DNA of 64,000 bases, taken from contig CANLDN010000010.1 in the NCBI GenBank assembly GCA_947489445.1, positions 62,001 through 126,000 on the forward strand, written 5' to 3'. The DNA comes from an uncultured Paracoccaceae bacterium (GTDB taxonomy: Bacteria > Pseudomonadota > Alphaproteobacteria > Rhodobacterales > Rhodobacteraceae). A program made the translations under genes and the position numbers. Shown piece after piece: positions 16,119-25,190 of the stretch. How positions within the stretch are numbered: the stretch's first letter is position 1; every line of letters starts with the position of its first letter. The notes beneath the pieces are model-generated. The model searched no databases. It saw only the letters and a program-made list of their open reading frames with translations, and was not told the origin of the DNA.

Positions 16119-18248
16119 ATGACGCATGCCTCACATGACTTGCTTGGCGGAATCAAACCGCAACCAGAAACACGCAGTGATGAAATTGATCTAGGCAAGT
16201 TGTTTGCCGTGCTTTGGCGCGGAAAGCTGTGGATCAGTCTTTGTGGGTTGATCGCGCTGATGGCGGGCTTTTATTACGCTTTTGTCATCGCGATCCCGAT
16301 GTATACGACCAACGCAACAGTGGCGCTGGAAAGTCGGCAGGAGCAGATTGTTGACATCGAAAGTGTTGTGTCCGGCCTGCCCGGCGATCAAGTCGCTATC
16401 AACACAGAGCTGGAGGTTCTGAGGTCCCGCAGATTGATGGGAAAAGTGGTCAGTGACCTTGGTCTTGTGCAGGATCCCGAGTTCAATTCCAGGCTTCGCA
16501 CACCATCCGCGTTTTCGCTAAACGCAATTGCAGGTTTTGTTACCGAAAACATTTTTGGTCAAACTCCGACACCCAGGGCGGCTTCGGAAGAAGCGATTAC
16601 AGATTCGGTTGTGGATGCGCTGCTGGCCCGCGTGTCGGTTGCGAATATTCGCCAAAGCTATGTCTTTCGTATCTCTGTTGTCAGTCAGGACCCACAGAAG
16701 GCCGCGCAAATCGCAAACCGGTTGGCAGAGCTGTATATCGAAGATCAGATCACCCTGAAGTTTGAGAAGACGGTACAGGCAACCGAATGGCTGACCGAGC
16801 GCGTGGCTGACCTGCAGATCGAGCTTGAAACCGCCGAAGGCCAGCTGAAGGACTTTAGCAGTAACACCGATCTTATCAGTCCAGAGGGGCTTATCGCGCT
16901 CAATCGACAACTTAAAGATTTGCGTGATCGTCAGGCAGACATCACCGCGCTTCGCGATGCAGCGGTTCTACGCGTGGCGACATTGGATGCGGCGCTGCAA
17001 ACAGGCGATACCATACAGATGGTAGAAGCGGCTGACACTGCCGAGCTGACCCGGCTGCTCACTGATGATGGCATCGCAATGTCGGCTGATGCTTTTGCCA
17101 CAAGATATGGTGAGATTCTGACCCGCGCTGAATTGGAACGGGGCAGATATATTGCGCAGCTGGATGCTATTGAAGTGTCTATCAACCAGATATCTGACAG
17201 CATCGCCACACAATCAGATGAATTGGTCCAGCTGCAGCAATTCCAGCGCGAAGCGGATGCAAGCGGCCTGATTTACGAATTCTTCCTCAGCCGCCTGAAG
17301 GAAACATCTGTTCAGCAGGGGTTGCAACAGGCCGAAAGCCGCATCCTATCGAATGCTGTGGTGCCAAATGATCCCTCCGCCCCCCGCAAGCCTATGGTTT
17401 TGATGCTGTCGTTGATCTTGGGCCTGTTTGTTGGCGCGGGATTGGTGCTGTTCAGAGAACTTTCGCAAAACACCTTCCGTCTCGCGGAGGATTTGGAGGC
17501 CAAGACGGGTTACGCGGTTATCGGGCAAGTGCCAGTGATTCCATCACGTGGTCGCAAAAAAGTTCTTACTTACTTAAAGGAAAAACCGAATTCGGCTGCG
17601 GCAGAGGCCATTCGCAATCTGCGCACATCGCTTTTGCTGGCCAATCTGGACAAGGCGCCGCAAGTTATCATGTCAACATCGTCCATCCCGGGCGAAGGCA
17701 AGACGACACAATCAATTGCACTGGCGCAGAATCTGGCTGGGCTTGGCAAGAATGTGCTGTTGATCGAAGGTGATATCCGCCGCCGGGTGATGAGTGAGTA
17801 TTTCGACATTCCCGAGAAAAGCGGGTTTTTGAGCGTCATGCTTGGCGATATTACGTTGGATGAGGCGCTGACATCGTTGCCCGATATGAAGTTCGACGTG
17901 ATGCTTGGCGAAACGTCCCAAACGAATGCGGCGGATATTTTCTCTTCTGATCGATTTGCCGCATTTCTGGGAATGCTGCGGAAAAAATACGATTACATCA
18001 TTATTGATACGCCGCCCGTCCTTGCCGTTACAGATGCGCGGATTCTGGGGCGCTGGGTTGATACAACGATTTATACAGTCAAGTGGGACAGCACATCGCA
18101 TCGGCAGGTTCTGGATGGTTTGAAAGCGTTTGAGCAGGTGAACGTGAAAGTCGCGGGTCTTGTGCTTGCGCAGATTTCTGCGCGGGGCATGAAACGTTAC
18201 GGCTATGGTGACAGCTATGGCGCCTATCAGTCTTACTACCAGAGCTGA
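16119..18248 (+). CDS. Polysaccharide co-polymerase and tyrosine autokinase, Wzc/Etk/ExoP-like
   Basis: 709 residues in an inner-membrane protein that controls chain length and export. The N-terminal Wzz domain is bounded by TM1 (LWISLCGLIALMAGFYYAF, about 37-60) and TM2 (PMVLMLSLILGLFVGAGLVLF, about 425-447), with a periplasmic coiled-coil region between. The cytoplasmic BY-kinase domain has Walker A (SSIPGEGKTTQS, about 517-528), A' (LLIEGDIRRR) and B (YIIIDTPPVL). The C-terminal 17 residues carry six tyrosines (RYGYGDSYGAYQSYY), the autophosphorylation cluster. It is monocistronic, with 193 bp of divergent promoter region to the capD-like gene. Its natural partner is the Wza-like porin at 8482-9828. 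Confidence 0.93.
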   Translation: MTHASHDLLGGIKPQPETRSDEIDLGKLFAVLWRGKLWISLCGLIALMAGFYYAFVIAIPMYTTNATVALESRQEQIVDIESVVSGLPGDQVAINTELEVLRSRRLMGKVVSDLGLVQDPEFNSRLRTPSAFSLNAIAGFVTENIFGQTPTPRAASEEAITDSVVDALLARVSVANIRQSYVFRISVVSQDPQKAAQIANRLAELYIEDQITLKFEKTVQATEWLTERVADLQIELETAEGQLKDFSSNTDLISPEGLIALNRQLKDLRDRQADITALRDAAVLRVATLDAALQTGDTIQMVEAADTAELTRLLTDDGIAMSADAFATRYGEILTRAELERGRYIAQLDAIEVSINQISDSIATQSDELVQLQQFQREADASGLIYEFFLSRLKETSVQQGLQQAESRILSNAVVPNDPSAPRKPMVLMLSLILGLFVGAGLVLFRELSQNTFRLAEDLEAKTGYAVIGQVPVIPSRGRKKVLTYLKEKPNSAAAEAIRNLRTSLLLANLDKAPQVIMSTSSIPGEGKTTQSIALAQNLAGLGKNVLLIEGDIRRRVMSEYFDIPEKSGFLSVMLGDITLDEALTSLPDMKFDVMLGETSQTNAADIFSSDRFAAFLGMLRKKYDYIIIDTPPVLAVTDARILGRWVDTTIYTVKWDSTSHRQVLDGLKAFEQVNVKVAGLVLAQISARGMKRYGYGDSYGAYQSYYQS

Positions 18249-18327
18249 TAGCAGATACTGGATCATTTGATGGATGTCGCCGGGGCCGCGACACGGTTGG
18301 GTGTCAATATCCGTACCGCTGTCGTTG

Positions 18328-18404
18328 GTGCGCATCAGACCGCTGCCATTGCCTGACAGATGTAACCTGAGGCTTGACCCTTTCGTGGCGGCTGTGGCTT
18401 ATGG
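18328..18404. repeat. Copy 2 of the element flanking the polysaccharide locus
   Basis: Matches 8320-8398 in the same orientation, with GTGCGCATCA (18328-18337), CCGCTGCCAT (18340-18349), GTAACCTGA (18362-18370) and TTGACC (18374-18379) conserved. In this copy TTGACC could act as a -35 box for mtgA, with a (G)CTTAT-like -10 region about 17-18 bp further. The copy runs into the mtgA start codon. Confidence 0.55.
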
Positions 18405-19168
18405 TGGCGATGGCAGAGGCACGTAAACCTAAAAAGAAACCGGCCAGAAAGCCGGCGCCCAGGAAAAAAACGACGAAGCAGAAAAAACCGCACCTGTTTG
18501 ATAGGCTTGCGCGGTTAATTCGTCGCCTGTTCTGGGGTGTGTCCTTTGCCGTATTGGGTTTTGTCCTTTTTGCCACCCTGCTGTTTGCGGTGATCAACCC
18601 GCCCACCAACCACTACATGTTTACAGAAGCACGCCGTTTGGGCGGTGTTGAACACGACTGGGTGGCGATGGAACGGATCGCGCCGGTGATGGGCCGGTCT
18701 GTCGTCGCGGCGGAAGATGCGAACTTCTGCCTGCATTGGGGGTTGGATGTCCGGGCCATTCGGGCGGCTGTTGATAGTGGCCGTGGTGGTGCATCGACGA
18801 TTTCCCAGCAAACGGTCAAGAATGTGTATCTTTGGCATGGGCGGAGTTGGGTGCGCAAAGCGATTGAAGCACTTTGGACCCCGTTGACGGAGGCGGTGTG
18901 GAGTAAACGCCGCATTCTGGAGGTCTACCTGAACGTTGCCGAGTTCGATGAGGGCGTTTTTGGGGTGCAAGCGGCGGCGCGTCATTATTTTGGTGTCGAT
19001 GCAGCTGATCTGACGCCAACGCAAGCCGCCCGTTTGGCGGCGATCCTGCCATCGCCCAAGAACCGGTCGGCGTCGAACCCCAGCCCGTTCACCCGCAGTC
19101 GTGCCGCCGCCATCCTGAGCGGGGCGCAAACCATCGCCGCTGATGGCCGCGCGGATTGCTTTCAATAA
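18401..19168 (+). CDS. mtgA: Monofunctional peptidoglycan glycosyltransferase MtgA
   Basis: Polymerises lipid II into glycan strands in the periplasm. The N-terminus is Lys/Arg/Pro-rich and cytoplasmic (about 40 residues), followed by one TM anchor (FWGVSFAVLGFVLFATLLFAVI). GT51 motifs are present: the catalytic AAEDANFCLHWGLD (E-D-x-x-F box; Phe retained), GGASTISQQTVKN, and WSKRRILEVYLNVAEFDEGVFGVQAAARHYFG. Length (255 residues) is typical. ATGs at 18401 and 18410 are both possible; GGTGG precedes the second. It follows the Wzc-like gene by about 150 bp in the same direction, but a functional link to the polysaccharide locus is not implied. Confidence 0.93.
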   Translation: MVAMAEARKPKKKPARKPAPRKKTTKQKKPHLFDRLARLIRRLFWGVSFAVLGFVLFATLLFAVINPPTNHYMFTEARRLGGVEHDWVAMERIAPVMGRSVVAAEDANFCLHWGLDVRAIRAAVDSGRGGASTISQQTVKNVYLWHGRSWVRKAIEALWTPLTEAVWSKRRILEVYLNVAEFDEGVFGVQAAARHYFGVDAADLTPTQAARLAAILPSPKNRSASNPSPFTRSRAAAILSGAQTIAADGRADCFQ

Positions 19169-19274
19169 GATCAAATGACGCATATTGAGGAGCGGATGGT
19201 TGCCGCCATCGCCTTGCCCCATTGATCCGCACGGCCCCTTGCGGCATTGATGGGAAAACCTTTTGTGAGCTGTC

Positions 19275-19940
19275 ATGAACACGTTGTATCATTACCCGTT
19301 ATCCCCGTTTTCCCGCAAAGTGCGCCTGTGTCTTGGCGAAAAGAAGATTGAGGTGGGCCTTGTCGAGGAGCGGTATTGGGAACAGGACGCTGATTTCCTG
19401 CGCCGCAATCCCGCGGGCAAGGTCCCTGTGCTGAAAATGGGCAGCCGCACGATGTCGGATAGCACGGCTATTTGCGAATATCTGGATGAAACCCATCCAA
19501 CGCCACCGCTATTTCCCAAAAATGCAGAGAGCCGGTTTGAGGCCCGCCGTTTGGTCGGCTGGTTTGATGATAAGTTTCATCACGAAGTCACCAGCAAACT
19601 GATTGGTGAACGGGTTTATCGCAAGGTGATGGGCACGGGTTATCCCGATAGCACCAATGTCAAAGCCGGTGCCAAGGCAATCAAGTATCATCTTGATTAC
19701 ATGGCTTATCTGCTTGACGAACGGCGCTGGCTTGCCGGTAATGACATGACCATGGCGGATTTTGCAGCGGCTGCGCATTTGTCCTGTCTGGACTATACCA
19801 GCGATGTCGACTGGAACAGGCATGAAGTGGTCAAGGATTGGTATGCCAAGATCAAGTCCCGTCCTGCGTTTCGGTCTATTCTGGCTGATGAGGTGCCTGG
19901 TTTTCAGCCCGCGGCCCATTATGCCGATCTTGATTTTTAA
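19275..19940 (+). CDS. Glutathione S-transferase family protein
   Basis: 221 residues with an N-terminal thioredoxin-like domain (YHYPLSPFSRKVRLCLGEK, residues 5-24; RRNPAGKVPVLK; the SDSTAICEYLDE glutathione-binding turn) and an all-helical C-terminal domain (WLAGNDMTMADFAAAAHLSCLDY, about residues 155-180). A Ser in SPFSRK takes the place of the catalytic residue found in other classes. Substrate unknown. A GC-rich hairpin region follows, before queG. Confidence 0.9.
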   Translation: MNTLYHYPLSPFSRKVRLCLGEKKIEVGLVEERYWEQDADFLRRNPAGKVPVLKMGSRTMSDSTAICEYLDETHPTPPLFPKNAESRFEARRLVGWFDDKFHHEVTSKLIGERVYRKVMGTGYPDSTNVKAGAKAIKYHLDYMAYLLDERRWLAGNDMTMADFAAAAHLSCLDYTSDVDWNRHEVVKDWYAKIKSRPAFRSILADEVPGFQPAAHYADLDF

Positions 19941-19967
19941 GGGGGCCAGCCCCCGTCCCTGCGGGAC
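19941..19967 (+). terminator. GC hairpins after the GST gene
   Basis: GGGGGC-CA-GCCCCC (from 19941) and GTCCC-TGC-GGGAC (19955-19967) are consecutive small stems directly after the GST stop, followed within about 10 bases by ATATTTTT. Together they may terminate GST transcription. The T-run is not immediately next to the stem. Confidence 0.45.
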
Positions 19968-19973
19968 CCCCCC

Positions 19974-19996
19974 GGGATATTTTTGGCCAAAAGAAG
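19974..19996 (+). repeat. Dispersed 23-bp intergenic motif, copy 1
   Basis: A 23-bp sequence beginning GGGATATTTTTGG and ending CCAAAAGAAG lies immediately before the queG start. It recurs at 30680-30702 with one mismatch, also just upstream of a start codon. The AAGAAG end could serve as a weak ribosome binding site and the T-run as part of a terminator. Confidence 0.7.
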
Positions 19997-19997
19997 C

Positions 19998-21032
19998 ATG
20001 AAAGAGCGTCTGGTGGCCTTTGCGACCGAGGCGGGTTTTGCCAAGGTCGGGGTTTGTCGTCCGGATGCCGTGCCAGAAATTGCGGATCGCCTGGCGGCGT
20101 TTGTCGATGCTGGCCTGCATGGTCAGATGGACTGGATGGCAGAGCGGATGCATTGGCGGGGGTCGCCTGCCACGCTTTGGCCCGCCGCGCGGTCGGTCAT
20201 CATGCTGGCAGAGCCCTACACGCCAGAGCATGATCCGCTAGCCGTTTTGGAACAGCCAGATCGGGCGGCGATCAGCGTTTATGCGCAAGGGCGCGATTAT
20301 CATGATGTGGTCAAGAAGCGTTTGAAGCGTGTTGGCCGTTGGCTGATCGAGCAGGTGCCGGGGGCGGAGATCAAGGTGTTCGTTGATACCGCGCCCGTGA
20401 TGGAAAAACCTCTTGCGCAGGCGGCGGGATTGGGTTGGCAAGGCAAGCACACCAATCTTTTGGGGCGCGATCTGGGGTCATGGTTCTTTTTGGGCGCGAT
20501 TTTTACAACGGTGGAACTGGACCCTGATGCGGCCGAGATCAGCCATTGCGGGTCGTGCACCGCATGTCTGGATATCTGCCCGACCGCGGCGTTTCCTGCG
20601 CCCTATCAGTTGGACGCGCGCCGTTGCATTTCCTATCTCACGATTGAGCACAAGGGCCCGGTTGCGTTGGAATTGCGCGGGCTGATGGGCAACCGTATCT
20701 ACGGTTGCGATGATTGTTTGGCCGTTTGCCCATGGAACAAGTTTGCTGTGGCGGGCCGCGATGCCCGCTACGCGGCGCGTGACGATTTGCTGGCGCCACC
20801 CTTGGCGGAATTGGCGCGGTTGGACGATGCCGCGTTTCGGGCCCGGTTTTCGGGATCGCCGATCAAGCGGATTGGCCGGGACCGTTTTGTGCGTAATGTG
20901 GTCTATGCGATTGGTAATTCGGGGGATGCCTCATTGATAGGTGCCGTTTCACCATTGGTTGATGATCCCGATCTGGCGGTGGCAGATGCGGCGCGCTGGG
21001 CTATCTCTAGATCAAAGGAGATGTCACCATGA
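19998..21032 (+). CDS. queG: Epoxyqueuosine reductase QueG
   Basis: Final step of queuosine synthesis in tRNA: cobalamin-dependent reduction of epoxyqueuosine. The 344-residue product contains two 4Fe-4S motifs, HCGSCTACLDICPTAAF (about residue 180) and GCDDCLAVCPWNKF (about residue 235), with QLDARRCISYLTIEHKG between, a family hallmark. The N-terminal part holds FVDTAPVMEKPLAQAAGLGW with the catalytic Asp of VDTAP. ATG 19998 lies right after the dispersed motif; an in-frame TTG at 19983 within the motif is less likely. The gene overlaps the next one by 4 bases (ATGA). Confidence 0.95.
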   Translation: MKERLVAFATEAGFAKVGVCRPDAVPEIADRLAAFVDAGLHGQMDWMAERMHWRGSPATLWPAARSVIMLAEPYTPEHDPLAVLEQPDRAAISVYAQGRDYHDVVKKRLKRVGRWLIEQVPGAEIKVFVDTAPVMEKPLAQAAGLGWQGKHTNLLGRDLGSWFFLGAIFTTVELDPDAAEISHCGSCTACLDICPTAAFPAPYQLDARRCISYLTIEHKGPVALELRGLMGNRIYGCDDCLAVCPWNKFAVAGRDARYAARDDLLAPPLAELARLDDAAFRARFSGSPIKRIGRDRFVRNVVYAIGNSGDASLIGAVSPLVDDPDLAVADAARWAISRSKEMSP

Positions 21033-22183
21033 TCAGAATTCTTGCTTTGCTGATGTTGCCCGTGGCCGCGATGGCGGAGGTGCCGCAAGGACCACCCAAT
21101 GCTGATTTCACCCCGGCATTTCCCGAACAGGCCCGTGCGCCTGCATTACCTGCCACATCTGTTACGGTTGAGACATTTGCGAATGACCTTGAAAATCCAT
21201 GGGGTATTGCACCTTTGCCCGGTGGTCAGTTTCTGGTCACGGAGCGACCAGGCCGGATGCGTGTGGTCAATGCCGATGGGTCGATCAGTGCGCCGTTGCA
21301 GGGTCTGCCTGAAATCGTGGCAACCGGGCAGGGTGGCTTGCTTGATGTGGCGGTGTCACCTGGCTTTGCGCAGGACCGAACGATCTTCTGGACATACTCT
21401 AAATCGGTGCGCGGTGGATTTGTGACCGCTGCTGCGCGCGGCACCTTGGGTGCTGATGGCGTGGTCAGTAACGCGGTTGATATCTTTGTTCAGGACAATC
21501 CGGTGCGCAATGGGCGTCACTTTGGCAGTCGGATTATTCCGATGGCGGATGGAACGGTGTGGATCACTACCGGTGACCGCGGCGCGGGTGATAGCGGGAC
21601 ATTGGTGCAGGACGTGACGACCACCCATGGCAAGGTGATCCGGGTGAATGCGGATGGCAGCGTGCCGGGTGACAATCCGTTTGTGGGACGGGATGGCGAT
21701 GATCAGATTTGGTCGTTGGGACATCGCAATATGCAGGGGGCGGCTATTGGGCCGGGCGGCTTGTGGACTATTGAACATGGGCCCCGCGGCGGGGATGAGC
21801 TGAACCAGCCGCAGTCGGGCCGTAATTACGGGTGGCCGTTGGTCAGTTATGGCATCAACTATCGTGGTTCTGATGTTGGTGATGGCCTGGCGCGGGCCCC
21901 GCAATTTGAAGAGCCGGTCTACTATTGGGATCCGGTGATCGCGCCCGGCGGGATGATGTTTTACGACGGCCCTTACCGTGATTGGCGCGGTGATTTATTG
22001 ATCGCATCGCTGAACCCAGGTGCACTTGTCCGGCTGAAGATGTCGGGTGGTCGGGTCGTTGGTGAAGAGCGATTGCTGACGGATGTTGGCCGCGTGCGTG
22101 ATGTTGAGGTGCTGGAGGACGGATCCGTATTGGTGCTGATCGATTCAGGTCGGGGTGCTGTGTTGCGGGTCACGCCGGGGTGA
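21029..22183 (+). CDS. PQQ-dependent aldose sugar dehydrogenase (soluble, YliI-like)
   Basis: A periplasmic six-bladed beta-propeller quinoprotein that oxidises sugars with PQQ. Signal peptide MIRILALLMLPVAAMAE; 384 residues in total. Family motifs include ENPWGIAPLPGGQFLVTERPGRM near residue 55, QGGLLDVAVSPGF, and GHRNMQGAAIGPGGLWTIEHGPRGGDELN (about residues 235-265), whose His and the downstream Arg/Asn contribute to the PQQ and calcium site. The C-terminal part has APGGMMFYDG and a closing blade. It overlaps queG (ATGA) and the App1-like gene (GTGA), so three genes are translationally coupled. Confidence 0.92.
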   Translation: MIRILALLMLPVAAMAEVPQGPPNADFTPAFPEQARAPALPATSVTVETFANDLENPWGIAPLPGGQFLVTERPGRMRVVNADGSISAPLQGLPEIVATGQGGLLDVAVSPGFAQDRTIFWTYSKSVRGGFVTAAARGTLGADGVVSNAVDIFVQDNPVRNGRHFGSRIIPMADGTVWITTGDRGAGDSGTLVQDVTTTHGKVIRVNADGSVPGDNPFVGRDGDDQIWSLGHRNMQGAAIGPGGLWTIEHGPRGGDELNQPQSGRNYGWPLVSYGINYRGSDVGDGLARAPQFEEPVYYWDPVIAPGGMMFYDGPYRDWRGDLLIASLNPGALVRLKMSGGRVVGEERLLTDVGRVRDVEVLEDGSVLVLIDSGRGAVLRVTPG

Positions 22184-23142
22184 AGCTGCTGCTTGCGCGG
22201 GTTGCGGTGCGTATTGAACGCCTGTTGGGACGTGGCCGTCTCGCCCGGCAGGCGGGCGCGATTCTGCCTTATGTTGGCTATGCGACCCCGGGCCATATCA
22301 TTGTGCGCGGTCGCGTTCTAACGCATCAGGGCGTTCCAAAAACACGCGATGATCAAAGCCGCCTGCGCAATCTTTGGCAGATGCTGCATCTGTTTTTTAC
22401 GGCGGAGGTTGCCGGCGTTACCGTCGTCGCCGAAGGTGTTACGACTGTTACAGATGAAGAAGGATATTTTACGTTGTCGCTGCCGCGCGACGGTCAAACG
22501 GGCTGGCGCGACGTGCCGGTGACTGTTGCGGATATCACGGTCGCCTGTCCGGTGATGGTCCCCAGCGCGGATGCAGCGTTTGGCGTGATTTCAGACATTG
22601 ACGATACGATGATGCAGACCGGTGCCTATTCGCTATGGCGCAATGTCTGGACCTCGCTGACGGGCAATGCTGCGACCCGTGTCGTTTTTCCTGACGCGGT
22701 GGCGTTGATGACGCGGCTGTCGGATGATGGACGCAATCCGGTGCATTACGTCAGCTCATCACCATGGAACTTCTATGGGTTTTTGACAGACGTTTTCAGG
22801 CGTAATGGATTGCCGCCGGGTCCGATGTTTCTGCGGGATTATGGCGTCAGCGAAAGCCAGTTCATCACGGGGACGCATGGCGACCACAAGGGATCGGCTA
22901 TTGATATCATAATGGCCGCACTGCCGGACCTGTCATTTGTACTGATTGGCGATACCGGCCAGCACGATGCCATGGTTTATCTGGCTGCGGTCCAACGTCA
23001 TACCGGCAGGGTCAGTCAAGTGGTTCTGCGGGCGACGGCTGATGGGGTCGACAATACCGATATCGCACATGCCGAGGCAATCAGAGCGCTTGGCGTGCCC
23101 GTTCATATTGGTCCAGATTATGACGCGGTAGTCATGGCCTGA
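22180..23142 (+). CDS. App1-family (DUF2183) phosphatidate phosphatase-like protein
   Basis: 320 residues, GTG start overlapping the previous stop. The catalytic HAD motif SDIDDTMMQTG (residues about 142-152) with the DxDxT signature, the HYVSSSPWNFYGFL segment, and DHKGSAIDIIM / FVLIGDTGQHDAMVY match the App1 catalytic domain of yeast Mg-dependent phosphatidate phosphatase. An N-terminal beta-rich domain (VRGRVLTHQGVP, then AGVTVVAEGVTTVTDEEGYF) is usual in bacterial members. The substrate in bacteria is not established; it could act on phospholipids. Its 3' end overlaps the convergent desaturase gene by 25 bases. Confidence 0.88.
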   Translation: MKLLLARVAVRIERLLGRGRLARQAGAILPYVGYATPGHIIVRGRVLTHQGVPKTRDDQSRLRNLWQMLHLFFTAEVAGVTVVAEGVTTVTDEEGYFTLSLPRDGQTGWRDVPVTVADITVACPVMVPSADAAFGVISDIDDTMMQTGAYSLWRNVWTSLTGNAATRVVFPDAVALMTRLSDDGRNPVHYVSSSPWNFYGFLTDVFRRNGLPPGPMFLRDYGVSESQFITGTHGDHKGSAIDIIMAALPDLSFVLIGDTGQHDAMVYLAAVQRHTGRVSQVVLRATADGVDNTDIAHAEAIRALGVPVHIGPDYDAVVMA

Positions 23143-24155
23143 CGTCGCGCGGCTGCGAACGACACAAGCCGCCGCGTTTTTTCGTCCCACAGATCAAGGC
23201 TGGCGCATTTGAAACTTTCCAGCATGGTCATACGGCTGACCTCGACCAGTTCATTGTGGTCGCGCAGTACCTCTGTCAGTCGGTAGAACGGGATACGGCT
23301 ATAAAGGTGGTGCACATGGTGGATGCCGATATTGGCCGTGAACCAGCGCAGGATCGGCGGCAGATCATAATGGGAACTGCCGTGCAATGCAGCCTCGTGC
23401 AGTTGCCAATCTTCTTTGGGGTCCCAATGGGTGGTCTCGAACTGATGTTGGACGTAGAACAGCCAAACGCCAATGGACGCTGCGATTAATGTGGTTGGGA
23501 GAAAGACCAGGAACAGCGCCTGAAACCCACCAAAATAAACGATTGTGCCAAGGATGGTTAAGATCGCCGCGTTGGTGCCCATCGCACTGACCCAATATTT
23601 GCGTCCTTGGTTCATCAGGCCCAGCGGAAGCCGGTTTTGCAGAAAAAACAGATATGTCGGGCCAAGGCCGAACATCACAAACGGATGCCGGTAAGCCCGA
23701 TACAGCAGGCGGCCAAAGGCGGTTCGCTGGTGGTATTCTTCGACCGTCAGGGTCATCACATCGCCGATGCCGCGCTGATCAAGATCGCCTGCGTGGCTGT
23801 GGTGGATGGAATGGGTTCGCCGCCAGACGTCATAGGGTGTAAGCGTCACCACGCCCAATGCGCGCCCAATCCAATCGCTGACGTTGCGATTGCCAAAAAA
23901 CGACCCATGCCCACAATCATGCTGGATGCAAAACAAGCGGAGCAGGAACAGCCCGTTGAGTGCAGAGATCAGGAATGCACCGATGTAGGTATATTGCGCC
24001 ACCCAGCAGGCCAGCACCCAAAGCAGGACAAACGGTATGAGACTGACGGCCAGTTCAAAGCTGCTGCGCAGACTACTGGGGTCACGGTACTTCGCCAATA
24101 TCTGAACCCAGTCACGGGGGGTCATATTTGCCGGGTTCGGATTTTGATCACTCAT
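23118..24155 (-). CDS. Membrane fatty acid desaturase
   Basis: 345 residues from ATG 24155 (AAGAAG upstream). Three histidine boxes of the di-iron desaturases are present: HDCGHGSFF (about residue 83), HSIHHSHAGDLDQRG (about 119) and HHVHH (about 280). QFETTHW follows the pattern of the omega-6/delta-12-like group (DesA-like). Two pairs of membrane segments flank the boxes. The likely role is introduction of a double bond into acyl lipids for membrane fluidity; position specificity cannot be read. It converges on and overlaps the App1-like gene. Confidence 0.9.
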   Translation of the reverse strand: MSDQNPNPANMTPRDWVQILAKYRDPSSLRSSFELAVSLIPFVLLWVLACWVAQYTYIGAFLISALNGLFLLRLFCIQHDCGHGSFFGNRNVSDWIGRALGVVTLTPYDVWRRTHSIHHSHAGDLDQRGIGDVMTLTVEEYHQRTAFGRLLYRAYRHPFVMFGLGPTYLFFLQNRLPLGLMNQGRKYWVSAMGTNAAILTILGTIVYFGGFQALFLVFLPTTLIAASIGVWLFYVQHQFETTHWDPKEDWQLHEAALHGSSHYDLPPILRWFTANIGIHHVHHLYSRIPFYRLTEVLRDHNELVEVSRMTMLESFKCASLDLWDEKTRRLVSFAAARRQAMTTAS

Positions 24156-24269
24156 GCACTGCTTCTTATTTTGTATTTGTGATGGATAACTTAACGCCGT
24201 CACTTAACAAGCGAAAAAGGGCTTCATTGTGGTGGGGGTGCGGCCTAATGTGCCGAAAAAGGATTAATT

Positions 24270-25190
24270 ATGCAGCCGCTGCGCGGAATTATGTTCAAGG
24301 TGTTGTCTGTTTTCATGTTCATGGGAATGGCAAGCCTGATCAAAGCCGCCTCGGCTGATGTCCCACCGGGGCAGGCTGTTTTCTTTCGATCGTTTTTTGC
24401 CCTGCCCATTATCTTGGGCTGGTTGGCGATCCGGGGCGAATTGCGGCATGGTTGGAAAACCAACAACCCATTGGGTCACTTTTGGCGCGGGCTGGTGGGA
24501 ACGTCGGCGATGGGGCTGGGGTTTACCGGCCTGGGGCTGTTACCACTGCCCGAAGTGACAGCAATTGGGTACGCCGCCCCGCTGCTTGTGGTGGTCTTTG
24601 CTGCGATGTTCCTGAATGAAGACGTGCGCGCGTTTCGCCTGAGCGCCGTGGCGCTGGGTATGGTGGGCGTGTTGATTGTGCTGTCGCCGCGCCTATCGGT
24701 TGGTGCCTCTTTGAATGTATCAGAAACGCTGGGCGCGGTTGTGGTTTTAATGGGCGCGGTTCTTGCAGCCTTGGCACAGGTATTTGTGCGCAAACTCGTC
24801 GCCACAGAAGGCACCGCTGCAATCGTATTCTGGTTCACGATCACATCATCGGTCATGGCTTTGTTTACGCTGCCTTGGGGGTGGGTCGTGCCGGGCTGGT
24901 CGGTTGCTGCGATGCTGATCATGGCAGGGCTTTTGGGTGGGATCGGGCAGATTTTCCTGACATCGAGCTATCGTTTCGCAGATGCGTCGCTGGTTGCCCC
25001 GTTCGATTATACCTCAATGATCCTTGCGCTGGTGATTGGATATTTCATCTTTGATGAGGTGCCCACCGGGACCATGTTACTGGGCGCTGGGATTGTGATT
25101 GCTGCGGGTGTGTTGATCATCTGGCGCGAGCGCAGATTGGGCCTGCAACGCGCGCAGCAACGCAAAGCAACCGGGAACGTGGGTGGCTAG
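24270..25190 (+). CDS. DMT-superfamily (EamA) transporter
   Basis: 306 residues with ten predicted membrane segments and two EamA repeats: VFMFMGMASLIKAASADVPPGQAVFFRSFFALP in the first, and LRAALAQ-type VLMGAVLAALAQVFVRKL to the C-terminus in the second. The YAAPLLVVVFAAMFLNEDV segment at the end of repeat 1 and FDYTSMILALVIGYFIFDEVP in repeat 2 are typical of S-adenosylmethionine/metabolite exporters of this superfamily. Substrate unknown. It overlaps by four bases the stop of the convergent unknown gene. Confidence 0.88.
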   Translation: MQPLRGIMFKVLSVFMFMGMASLIKAASADVPPGQAVFFRSFFALPIILGWLAIRGELRHGWKTNNPLGHFWRGLVGTSAMGLGFTGLGLLPLPEVTAIGYAAPLLVVVFAAMFLNEDVRAFRLSAVALGMVGVLIVLSPRLSVGASLNVSETLGAVVVLMGAVLAALAQVFVRKLVATEGTAAIVFWFTITSSVMALFTLPWGWVVPGWSVAAMLIMAGLLGGIGQIFLTSSYRFADASLVAPFDYTSMILALVIGYFIFDEVPTGTMLLGAGIVIAAGVLIIWRERRLGLQRAQQRKATGNVGG

